Source: an uncultured Methylocystaceae bacterium (lineage in GTDB: Bacteria; Pseudomonadota; Alphaproteobacteria; Rhizobiales; Beijerinckiaceae). From it: a stretch of DNA of 10,338 bases. The notes below the pieces were generated by a model. That model was not told the DNA's origin and did not search any database. It was given only the letters and a program-made list of their open reading frames with translations. The stretch covers positions 1 to 10,338 of the forward strand of contig CAMFKC010000032.1 in assembly GCA_945956975.1 (NCBI GenBank). The letters run 5' to 3'. Of the stretch, positions 1 through 5,319 are shown piece by piece (position 1 is the first letter of the stretch; every line of letters starts with the position of its first letter). The translations under genes and the position numbers were made by a program.

Positions 1-596
1 ATGTTGGAGGGAATGATCGCGCGGCCCCGCGCGATTTCCGAGCGCACGAATTCCGGCGTCACGAATTCCGGGATTTCGGCGCCGAAGCTTTCGCCGTCGG
101 CCACCGTCGCTGCGGCGTTCTCGACCGCGCGTTCGCGCCCGAGGTTTTCGCGATGCGCGACATAGATCATCTCTTCGGTGATGATGCCCGCGCGCGCGAA
201 TTCGTACTGCGTGACCGGGCCCGCGCCCGTGCCGCGCCGCGGCAGGCGGTTGGCCGGGCACGGCGGCACGAGCGAGTCGGCGGACACGTTGCCGTTATCC
301 TCCGGCTTGATCGCGCGACCCTCGTAGGTCTCGAGATTGGCGCGGCTCGCGAGCCAGGTGCGGGCGGGCGGCAGGCCGGCGGAGAGATCCGGCGTGAACG
401 AGGAATCGGTGTAGGGACCGGAGGGGTCGTAGACGCGGACCGGCGGCTCGTTGGCTTCCGGCGACAGCGCGATCTCGCGGAACGGCACGCGGATGGCGGG
501 ATGGCCGGCCGGCGTCGCGTAGACCTTGCGCGAACCCTGAATCGGGCCGGTGGTGACTGTCTCGGGCGTGAGCGGGCGCTTGGCGTGCACGTTCAT
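1..596 (-). CDS. thiC: Phosphomethylpyrimidine synthase ThiC, N-terminal part (cut by window edge)
   Basis: ThiC is a radical-SAM enzyme that rearranges aminoimidazole ribotide into HMP phosphate, the pyrimidine half of thiamin, in the cytoplasm. Read from the ATG at 596, the minus strand is open for 198 codons to the window edge, about one third of the usual 600 or so residues. It starts MNVHAKRPLTPE and shows segments typical of the family: GSRKVYA, a proline-rich VYDPSGPYTD, TQYEFARAGIITEEM, and RGRAIIPSNI at the edge, where the catalytic core begins. The C-terminal CxxCxxxxC iron-sulfur motif lies outside the window. A Shine-Dalgarno TGGAGG (605-610, minus strand) sits 8 bases before the ATG. 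The TPP riboswitch just upstream independently supports the identity and implies repression by thiamin pyrophosphate. The gene is partial only because the window ends; no frameshift is seen. Confidence 0.97.
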   Translation of the reverse strand, partial: MNVHAKRPLTPETVTTGPIQGSRKVYATPAGHPAIRVPFREIALSPEANEPPVRVYDPSGPYTDSSFTPDLSAGLPPARTWLASRANLETYEGRAIKPEDNGNVSADSLVPPCPANRLPRRGTGAGPVTQYEFARAGIITEEMIYVAHRENLGRERAVENAAATVADGESFGAEIPEFVTPEFVRSEIARGRAIIPSN

Positions 597-604
597 CGGC
601 TGTT

Positions 605-653
605 CCTCCACATGAGGGACGGGCGCCGATTGTCCTGGAGGCGGGCCGTCCCT
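605..653 (-). promoter_or_regulatory. Expression platform of the TPP riboswitch: SD-sequestering and anti-P1 pairings
   Basis: Two perfect pairings are visible on the minus strand. AGGGACGG (646-653), which includes the 3' strand of P1, is the reverse complement of CCGTCCCT (615-622). CCTCCA (636-641) is the reverse complement of the thiC Shine-Dalgarno TGGAGG (605-610). No T-run follows either stem, so translational control is more likely than termination. The inferred model is that ligand keeps P1 formed and leaves CCTCCA free to mask the ribosome site. Without ligand, the 8-base anti-P1 helix competes with P1 and places CCTCCA in its loop. Confidence 0.7.
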
Positions 654-730
654 GTCGCCGGCATTACCCGGATCAGGTTCAGTGGGTGTCATCTCAGCCG
701 CCCCGGACGATCCGGCGCAGCACCCCACGG
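646..730 (-). ncRNA. TPP riboswitch aptamer (THI element) in the thiC leader
   Basis: The minus strand carries the conserved THI-box blocks in order: GGGGTGCT (719-726), a P3 hairpin with CCGGA/TCCGG arms (703-715), CTGAGAT (691-697), and the block GAACCTGATCCGGGTAATG followed by CCGGCG (656-680). AGGGACGG closes the aptamer. P1 can form from CCGT (727-730) and ACGG (646-649). This class binds thiamin pyrophosphate and usually turns off thiamin synthesis genes. It ends 49 bases before the thiC ATG, and its 3' edge overlaps the expression platform described separately. Confidence 0.97.
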
Positions 731-739
731 CTGGCGAGA

Positions 740-768
740 AAGATAGACCGCCGGCCACCGGCCTTCAA
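740..768 (-). promoter_or_regulatory. Probable sigma-70 promoter of thiC
   Basis: On the minus strand, TTGAAG (763-768) and TATCTT (740-745) are separated by exactly 17 bases, each matching 4 of 6 consensus positions. Transcription would begin near 733, just before the riboswitch P1 starts at 730, which is where a riboswitch transcript should start. The promoter lies in the 47-base gap after the stop codon of the upstream SnoaL-like gene, so thiC can be transcribed independently of it. Confidence 0.6.
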
Positions 769-777
769 GCGCGGGCC

Positions 778-1149
778 CTACGGCAGCCGGTCGATGTGGC
801 GGCCCTCCAGTGCGTCGTGCGGCAGCCGCCAGCCGAAATAGACCTCCACCTCCGCGATCCGGTCGTCGATCACGCGGAAGACTTCGGTATTGCGCAGCCG
901 GGAGCCGTCGTTGAGGTGGCAGACGTAGGTCACGAAGACCCACTCCCCGTCCACGGCCAGATGCTCGAACACGAAACCTTCGATGTTCTCGTGATTTGGC
1001 CAGCAGAAGGCGAAATAGGCTTCGCGGCCGATGCCATTGTCCATCGGGCTGGTGAACCGGAAGTTCTCCGCGAGCAGCCCCTCGATAGCCTCCTTGTCCG
1101 ACCGGACATAGGCTTCGAAACAGGCGCGCGTGACTTCCTCGGGACTCAT
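778..1149 (-). CDS. SnoaL/NTF2-like small protein
   Basis: This 123-residue protein has the size and pattern of the SnoaL-like, ketosteroid-isomerase-type NTF2 fold. It has an N-terminal helical part (EEVTRACFEAYVRSDKEAIE) and then FRFTSPMDNGI. A run of beta strands follows, ending in FRVIDDRIAEVEVYFGW near residues 90-108. There is no signal peptide or membrane segment. Members of the fold include isomerases, cyclases, hydrolases and plain binding proteins, so substrate and reaction cannot be assigned. The start ATG at 1149 is supported by GGAGAGG (1154-1160, minus strand) 4 bases upstream. It lies upstream of thiC on the same strand, but a separate thiC promoter and riboswitch intervene, so a link to thiamin is not implied. 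It is transcribed divergently from the MaoC-like gene. Confidence 0.8.
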   Translation of the reverse strand: MSPEEVTRACFEAYVRSDKEAIEGLLAENFRFTSPMDNGIGREAYFAFCWPNHENIEGFVFEHLAVDGEWVFVTYVCHLNDGSRLRNTEVFRVIDDRIAEVEVYFGWRLPHDALEGRHIDRLP

Positions 1150-1204
1150 CCGACCTCTCCAGCGGGACCGTCAGGCCCGAACGTGCGAGGCCTATTTTCG
1201 TTGC

Positions 1205-1222
1205 GCGGGGGCTTCCCCCCGC
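1205..1222 (+). other. GC hairpin in the divergent SnoaL/MaoC intergenic region
   Basis: GCGGGGG (1205-1211) and CCCCCGC (1216-1222) form a perfect 7-base stem with a CTTC loop. It sits 50 bases before the MaoC-like ATG. It is not followed by a T-run, so it does not look like an intrinsic terminator. It may be a leader structure or a protein site shared by the two divergent genes. No convincing promoter pair was found in the gap. Confidence 0.35.
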
Positions 1223-1231
1223 CCACGCGAT

Positions 1232-1276
1232 ATGATGATTATGTCCGACAATCAGAACGCTCCGGAGGAAAGATGA
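1232..1276 (+). other. Possible 14-codon upstream ORF overlapping the MaoC start
   Basis: Reading from 1232 gives MMIMSDNQNAPEER, or the last 11 residues from the ATG at 1241. The TGA stop (1274-1276) overlaps the ATG (1273-1275) of the next gene in an ATGA arrangement typical of translational coupling. No clear Shine-Dalgarno precedes either upstream ATG. It could be a leader peptide, a leaderless ORF if transcription begins near 1230, or chance. Confidence 0.25.
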
Positions 1277-1761
1277 CGGCGACACCCTTCAATGCCTCGC
1301 GCCCCAAGACGAGCCTCGCGGAAATAGAGGCGAGCGTCGGCAAGGAGGTCGGCCTCTCCCGCTGGTTCACGATCGACCAGGCGCTGATCACCGCCTTCGG
1401 CAAGCTCACGCAGGACGAATATTTCATCCACATGAACCCGGAGCGCGCTGCCAAGGAAACGCCGTTCGGCGGCTCGATCGCGCACGGCTTCCTCACGCTC
1501 TCGATGATGAGCGCCATGGCCTATGACGCGCTGCCGGAGGTCGAGGGCCGCACGATGGGCATGAACTACGGCTTCGACAAGATCCGCTTCCTCTCGCCCG
1601 TGCCCGCGGGCTCGAAGGTCCGCGCGCATTTCGTGATCTCGGCAGTCGAAAAGAAGTCGCCGCAGCAGGTCGTGGTGCGCTACGCGGTCTCGGTCGAGAT
1701 CGAGGGCAAGCCCAAGCCGGCTATTGCCGCGGAATGGCTGACCGTGGCGTTTTTCGGATGA
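1273..1761 (+). CDS. MaoC-like (R)-specific enoyl-CoA hydratase, NodN type
   Basis: This is a single hot-dog domain of 162 residues. The hydratase-2 signature is at residues 45-61, with the dyad Asp48 and His53 (spacing D-x4-H) followed by NPERA, then FGGSIAHGF (65-73). The family adds water across trans-2-enoyl-CoA to give (R)-3-hydroxyacyl-CoA. The overall look, including WFTIDQALITAFG (31-43), is that of the rhizobial NodN/MaoC group. The frame is open far upstream, but the ATG at 1273 is chosen because GGAGGA (1264-1269) precedes it and the protein then has normal family length. The adjacent SDR gene would oxidise the expected hydratase product, suggesting beta-oxidation-like or polyester-precursor metabolism. 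True substrate chain length is unknown. Some relatives act as acyl dehydratases on non-CoA substrates. Confidence 0.88.
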   Translation: MTATPFNASRPKTSLAEIEASVGKEVGLSRWFTIDQALITAFGKLTQDEYFIHMNPERAAKETPFGGSIAHGFLTLSMMSAMAYDALPEVEGRTMGMNYGFDKIRFLSPVPAGSKVRAHFVISAVEKKSPQQVVVRYAVSVEIEGKPKPAIAAEWLTVAFFG

Positions 1762-1793
1762 GCGCTTATTGAAACGACTCCCAGATCAGAAGC

Positions 1794-1902
1794 CCTCACC
1801 CTGAGGAGGCCCGAAGGGCCGTCTCGAAGGGTGGCCGGAATAACGAATTCAAGGCTTCGCCATCCTTCGAGATGCGCCCTTCGGGCGCTCCTCAGGATGA
1901 GG
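1794..1902. repeat. Intergenic inverted repeat, family A (paired 41/43-base arms)
   Basis: The arms at 1794-1834 and 1860-1902 are near-perfect reverse complements, read through shared blocks such as CCTTCGAGA, CCCTTCGGGC and CTCCTCAGG. A 25-base spacer separates them. Each arm also folds on itself: GGCCC/GGGCC in the left, GCGCCC/GGGCGC in the right. The element fills most of the gap between the MaoC-like and SDR genes. It resembles REP/BIME-like elements scattered through alphaproteobacterial genomes. It may act as a transcript stabiliser or attenuator; no coding potential is seen. Confidence 0.88.
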
Positions 1903-1938
1903 TAGGTTGATGCAACAAGGATTCAGGGACCAGTCAAA

Positions 1939-2859
1939 ATGACCATCTCCTTCAAGGATCGCGTCGCCATCGTCACCGGCGCCGGCAATGGCCTCGGGCG
2001 CCAGCACGCGCTGGCGCTGGCCGCGCGCGGCGCGAAAGTCGTCGTCAACGATTTCGGCGGCGCGCGCGACGGTTCCGGCGGCTCGTCGGAAGCCGCCGAC
2101 AAGGTCGTCGCCGAGATCAAGGCCGCCGGCGGCGAAGCCATGTCCGCGCCCTGCAGCGTAACCGACGAGAAGGGCGTCGCCGACATGGTGCGCAGCGCCA
2201 TGGAGAAATGGGGTCGTATCGACATCCTCATCAACAATGCCGGCATCCTGCGCGACAAGACCTTCTCTAAGATGGACATCGCCGACTTCCGGCTCGTGGT
2301 CGACGTGCATCTGATGGGCTCCGTCATCTGCACCAAGGCAGTGTGGGACATCATGCGCGCGCAGAACTACGGCCGCATCGTTCTGACCGCGTCGTCGTCC
2401 GGCATCTACGGCAACTTCGGACAGGCGAACTACGGCGCGGCAAAGATGGCCATGGTGGGCCTGATGAACGTGCTCTGCCAGGAAGGCGCGAAGAACAACA
2501 TCCACGTCAACACGCTCGCGCCGACGGCGGCCACGCGCATGACGGAGGAGCTTCTGCCCAAACAGGCGCTCGATCTCATGCGTCCGGAACTGATCACGCC
2601 CGGCGTGCTCTATCTCGTCAGCGAGGAAGGCCCGACGCGGTATATTCTGGGCGCAGGCGCAGGCGCCTTCGCGCGCACGATCATCTACGAGACCGACGGC
2701 CTCTACATCGACGACCCGACGCCCGAGAAGGTTGCCGAGCATTTCGCCGAGATCAGCGATCCCGCGAAGCAGGAGGCGCTGCAGAACGCGTTCTCGCAGA
2801 CGAACAAATATGTCGGCAAGGCGGCCGCCGCGAAGGGCGTGGCGCTGAACAAGGGCTGA
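1939..2859 (+). CDS. SDR-family (3R)-hydroxyacyl-CoA dehydrogenase-like oxidoreductase
   Basis: This 306-residue classical-type short-chain dehydrogenase has an N-terminal Rossmann fold. The cofactor motif is G14-xxx-G18-x-G20 (TGAGNGLG) and NNAG is at 99-102. The catalytic set is Ser152, Tyr165 and Lys169 (YGAAK). The VVVNDFGG segment (34-41), the insertion GARDGSGGSS (41-50), and the extended C-terminus after residue 250 resemble the dehydrogenase domain of peroxisomal multifunctional enzyme type 2 (HSD17B4). That domain oxidises (3R)-hydroxyacyl-CoA with NAD. ND after the second strand suggests NAD rather than NADP. The ATG at 1939 follows an AGGGA (1925-1929) with 9 bases between. It lies between a MaoC hydratase and an APH-type kinase on the same strand, consistent with acyl-CoA metabolism. 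Exact substrate is inferred only; a steroid or other hydroxy-substrate dehydrogenase is possible. Confidence 0.9.
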   Translation: MTISFKDRVAIVTGAGNGLGRQHALALAARGAKVVVNDFGGARDGSGGSSEAADKVVAEIKAAGGEAMSAPCSVTDEKGVADMVRSAMEKWGRIDILINNAGILRDKTFSKMDIADFRLVVDVHLMGSVICTKAVWDIMRAQNYGRIVLTASSSGIYGNFGQANYGAAKMAMVGLMNVLCQEGAKNNIHVNTLAPTAATRMTEELLPKQALDLMRPELITPGVLYLVSEEGPTRYILGAGAGAFARTIIYETDGLYIDDPTPEKVAEHFAEISDPAKQEALQNAFSQTNKYVGKAAAAKGVALNKG

Positions 2860-2863
2860 AACT

Positions 2864-2944
2864 CGTCATTGCGAGCGGAGCGAAGCAATCCAGAGCCAAG
2901 GCCCGGCTCTGGATCGCCACGTCGCTTCGCTCCTCGCGATGACG
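2864..2944. repeat. Intergenic palindromic repeat, family B (81 bases)
   Basis: The element begins CGTCATTGCGAGCGGAGCG and ends CGCTCCTCGCGATGACG, with inner arms CCAGAGCC/GGCTCTGG around a short AAGGCC centre. It would form one long imperfect hairpin. This CGTCATTGCGAG...CAATCCAG type is widely scattered between genes in Hyphomicrobiales. It starts 4 bases after the SDR stop codon and ends 3 bases before the Shine-Dalgarno of the next gene. It therefore could affect read-through or mRNA stability. Its sequence is unrelated to the repeats at 1794-1902 and 8466-8588. Confidence 0.9.
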
Positions 2945-2959
2945 GTGAGGAGTTGAAAA

Positions 2960-3991
2960 GTGTCCCTCGACGTCAAAACCCTCGACGAACCCCGCCTCGC
3001 CGCCTGGCTCGAGAAAAACCTCGATGGCTTCAGGGGCCCGCTGAAGGCGACCAAGTTCGGCGACGGCCAGTCGAACCCGACCTTCCTGATCGAGGCCGCC
3101 AGCGGCGCCTACGTCCTGCGCCGCAAGCCGCCGGGCGTGCTTCTGAAGTCCGCTCACGCGGTCGACCGCGAATTTCGCGTGCAGAAGGCGCTCGCCGGCT
3201 CCGGCGTGCCGGTCGCGAAGATGTATCTGCTCTGCGAGGACGACAGCGTCATCGGCACGGCCTTCTACATCATGGAGCGCATCCAGGGCCGCATCTTCTG
3301 GAAGCCCGACCTGCCGGAGGTCTCAGCAAGCGATCGTGCGAAAATCTACGACGAGATGAACCGCGCGCTGGCCGCGCTGACGAAGCTCGATCCGGCTGAG
3401 GTGGGCCTCTCCGACTTCGGCCGCCCCGGCTCCTATTTCGAGCGCCAGTTCAAGCGCTGGACCGACCAGTACCGCGCGTCGGAGACCGAAACCATCGGGG
3501 CGATGGACGACCTCATCGCATGGCTCTCGGGCAACACGCCGCCCGACGACGGCCGCGTCTCCATCGTCCATGGCGACTACCGCCTCGACAATATGATCTT
3601 CCACCCGACCGAACCGCGGCTGCTCGCGGTTCTCGACTGGGAACTCTCGACGCTCGGCCACCCCTTCGCCGACATTTCCTATCAGTGCATGCAGTGGCGC
3701 ACGGATTCGAAGAGCATCTTCTCCGGCCTCGGCGGTCTCGACCGCAAGGCGCTGGGCGTGCCGACGGAAGAAGAATATGTCGCCGCCTTCTGCAAGCGGG
3801 CCGGGCTCGACGGCATCCCGAACTGGGACTTCTACATCGCCTTCAACTTCTTCCGGCTCGCGGCCATCATCCAGGGCGTCATGAAGCGGGCGCTGGATGG
3901 CAACGGCTCCAATCCCGAACGCGGCCTGGCGATGGGGGCAATGGTCCCAGTCCTAGCTGAAGCTGGGCTTCAGACGATCGGCAGGGTCTGA
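2960..3991 (+). CDS. APH-fold phosphotransferase, ACAD10/11-N-terminal or LvaA type
   Basis: This 343-residue cytoplasmic kinase of the aminoglycoside-phosphotransferase fold has a glycine-rich loop FGDGQSNPTF (33-42) and an ATP-side lysine region YVLRRK (51-56). The catalytic loop is HGDYRLDN (His204, catalytic Asp206, Asn211) and the metal-binding aspartate is in DWE (226-228). The sequence style, including RRKPPG and the conserved HAVDREFRV (66-74), is that of bacterial homologues of the kinase domain of ACAD10/ACAD11. Characterised relatives such as LvaA phosphorylate the 4-hydroxyl of 4-hydroxyacyl-CoA before rearrangement to a 3-hydroxyacyl-CoA. It is therefore unlikely to be a drug-resistance enzyme. 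The GTG start at 2960 is chosen because GAGGAG (2947-2952) lies 7 bases upstream and the protein then begins MSLDVKTL. The acyl-CoA dehydrogenase partner is not in the window. Confidence 0.88.
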   Translation: MSLDVKTLDEPRLAAWLEKNLDGFRGPLKATKFGDGQSNPTFLIEAASGAYVLRRKPPGVLLKSAHAVDREFRVQKALAGSGVPVAKMYLLCEDDSVIGTAFYIMERIQGRIFWKPDLPEVSASDRAKIYDEMNRALAALTKLDPAEVGLSDFGRPGSYFERQFKRWTDQYRASETETIGAMDDLIAWLSGNTPPDDGRVSIVHGDYRLDNMIFHPTEPRLLAVLDWELSTLGHPFADISYQCMQWRTDSKSIFSGLGGLDRKALGVPTEEEYVAAFCKRAGLDGIPNWDFYIAFNFFRLAAIIQGVMKRALDGNGSNPERGLAMGAMVPVLAEAGLQTIGRV

Positions 3992-4003
3992 CGCGCCGCC
4001 GAC

Positions 4004-4031
4004 TTGTTTTCGCCGCACGGCGGTCTATGTT
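4004..4031 (+). promoter_or_regulatory. Candidate promoter of the RND efflux operon
   Basis: TTGTTT (4004-4009) and TATGTT (4026-4031) are separated by 16 bases in the 145-base gap before the adaptor gene. The gap follows a complete gene and precedes a functionally separate operon, so a promoter is expected here. The match to consensus is only moderate. A CGCC/GGCG palindrome (4011-4014, 4019-4022) lies in the spacer and could be a repressor contact, but this is speculation. Confidence 0.3.
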
Positions 4032-4100
4032 GCACCGCATAACATCGGCGCGGCGACGATACAGGTCTGCTCGCGCGCATCAGGGCGTTCAGGCCGATTG

Positions 4101-4127
4101 CGGTCGCTCTCCCGCAGCAGGCGACCG
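4101..4127 (+). promoter_or_regulatory. 7-base inverted repeat just upstream of the RND adaptor gene
   Basis: CGGTCGC (4101-4107) and GCGACCG (4121-4127) are perfect reverse complements with a 13-base loop, ending 9 bases before the ATG at 4137. It could be an operator for an unseen repressor or a 5' leader hairpin controlling translation, since no clear Shine-Dalgarno precedes this ATG. If the longer TTG start at 4098 were used, the repeat would be coding. Confidence 0.35.
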
Positions 4128-4136
4128 TTCGACGCT

Positions 4137-5309
4137 ATGAAACGCGCAATCATCATCGTTCTCGCACTCGCCATCCTGTTCGGGCTTGCCGGCGGATTGG
4201 GATATTTCCAGTTCGTCAAGAAGCCGGAGATGATCAAGGGCTTCATCCAGAGCGCCGGCCAGCCGACGAATTCCGTCGCCGCCGCCGAGGCCAAGACAGA
4301 GACCTGGACGCCGACGCTGAATGCCATCGGCTCGCTGCGGGCCACGCAGGGCGTGGAAATCGCGCCACAGGTCGGCGGCGTCGTGCGCGCGATCCGTTTC
4401 GAATCCTCGCAGGACATCAAGAAGGGCGCGCTGCTGGTCGAGATCGACGATTCGACCGAACAGGCCGATTTGAAATCCAGCCAGGCGGCGCTCGTGAACG
4501 CGCAAACCACGCTGGACCGCCAGTCCAAGCTCGTGTCGGGCGGAAATACGACGCAGGCGAGCCTGGACCAGGCGACGGCGGCGCGCGATCAGGCCGCCGC
4601 CGCCGTCGAGCGCATCAAGGCGGTGATCGCGCAGAAGCGCATCGTCGCGCCCTTCGACGGCCGCCTCGGCATCCGGCGCATCGACATCGGCCAGTACGTT
4701 TCGCCGGGCACGCCGCTGGTGACGCTGCAGCAGCTCGATCCGATCTACGTCGACTTCCAGGCGCCGGAGCAATATTTCGCGCAGCTCGCGGTCGGCCAGA
4801 CGATCGCCCTGACGGTCGACGCCTTCCCCGGCAAGGCGTTCAGCGGCAAGGTGAAATTCCTCGACGCCCGCATTTCGACCGACACGCGCAACTTCCTCGT
4901 GCGCGGCGAGATCGAGAACAACGCCAAGACCCTGCTGCCCGGCATGTTCGCCAATGTGACCGTGTCCGCTGGCGCGCCGCGCCAGGTCGTCACCCTGCCG
5001 CGCACGGCGATTGTCTATTCGCTCTATGGCGACAGCGTCTATGTGTTGAAGACGCCCGCGCCGAAGCCCGGCGAAGCGCAGGCGGCGCCCGCCCCCAGCG
5101 CCGGCCAGGCGCCGTCCGATCTCTACGAGGTGGAGCGACGCTTCGTGCGGATCGGGGAAACGCAGGGCGACCGGATCGAAATCGTCGACGGCGTGAAAGT
5201 CGGCGAAAAGGTGGTGACGGAAGGTCAGGTGAAGCTGTTCCCGGGCATGCGCGTGCGCATCGACCCGAAGGCCGGCCTGCCCCCGATGAATCCGATGCCG
5301 AAGCTTTGA
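4137..5309 (+). CDS. RND efflux periplasmic adaptor (membrane fusion protein)
   Basis: This 390-residue adaptor would link an inner-membrane RND pump to an outer-membrane channel. A hydrophobic N-terminal anchor or signal is at residues 4-24, with no lipobox cysteine, so it is probably membrane-anchored rather than a lipoprotein. The lipoyl first half is at about 70-105 (GVEIAPQVGGVV) and a short coiled-coil hairpin at about 108-167. The lipoyl second half (VAPFDGRLGIR, 170-180) follows. The beta-barrel region (about 200-277) contains LDPIYVDF, and a membrane-proximal domain ends the protein. A Pro/Ala-rich stretch (307-326) interrupts the last domain. The frame could extend to a TTG at 4098, but the ATG at 4137 puts the hydrophobic anchor directly after MKR, as in the family; ribosome-site support is weak for both. 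The pump gene starts 10 bases after its stop, forming an operon. Confidence 0.93.
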   Translation: MKRAIIIVLALAILFGLAGGLGYFQFVKKPEMIKGFIQSAGQPTNSVAAAEAKTETWTPTLNAIGSLRATQGVEIAPQVGGVVRAIRFESSQDIKKGALLVEIDDSTEQADLKSSQAALVNAQTTLDRQSKLVSGGNTTQASLDQATAARDQAAAAVERIKAVIAQKRIVAPFDGRLGIRRIDIGQYVSPGTPLVTLQQLDPIYVDFQAPEQYFAQLAVGQTIALTVDAFPGKAFSGKVKFLDARISTDTRNFLVRGEIENNAKTLLPGMFANVTVSAGAPRQVVTLPRTAIVYSLYGDSVYVLKTPAPKPGEAQAAPAPSAGQAPSDLYEVERRFVRIGETQGDRIEIVDGVKVGEKVVTEGQVKLFPGMRVRIDPKAGLPPMNPMPKL

Positions 5310-5319
5310 GGCCTGACGC

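Noticed and set aside
153..746. 197-codon plus-strand frame opposite the thiC start
   Set aside because: The opposite strand encodes unmistakable ThiC sequence preceded by a TPP riboswitch. This frame is Arg/Ala-rich shadow.
1205..1222. Intrinsic terminator in the divergent intergenic region
   Set aside because: The stem is strong, but no T-run follows on either strand, and both flanking genes point away, so there is no transcript to end.
682..1272. Upstream in-frame extension of the MaoC-like gene
   Set aside because: It would run through the thiC riboswitch and the whole antisense SnoaL-like gene. The hot-dog domain is complete from the ATG at 1273, which has its own ribosome site.
1849..2742. 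297-codon minus-strand frame opposite the SDR gene
   Set aside because: The SDR on the plus strand has a full cofactor and catalytic motif set. The antisense product is compositionally biased and starts inside the repeat.
1794..2944. CRISPR array
   Set aside because: The repeats are few, inverted and of different families. There is no series of regular direct repeats with spacers and there are no cas genes.
2960..3991. Antibiotic (aminoglycoside) resistance phosphotransferase
   Set aside because: It has the APH fold and HGDxxxxN loop, but the sequence style and the acyl-CoA neighbours match the ACAD10/11-like metabolic kinases.
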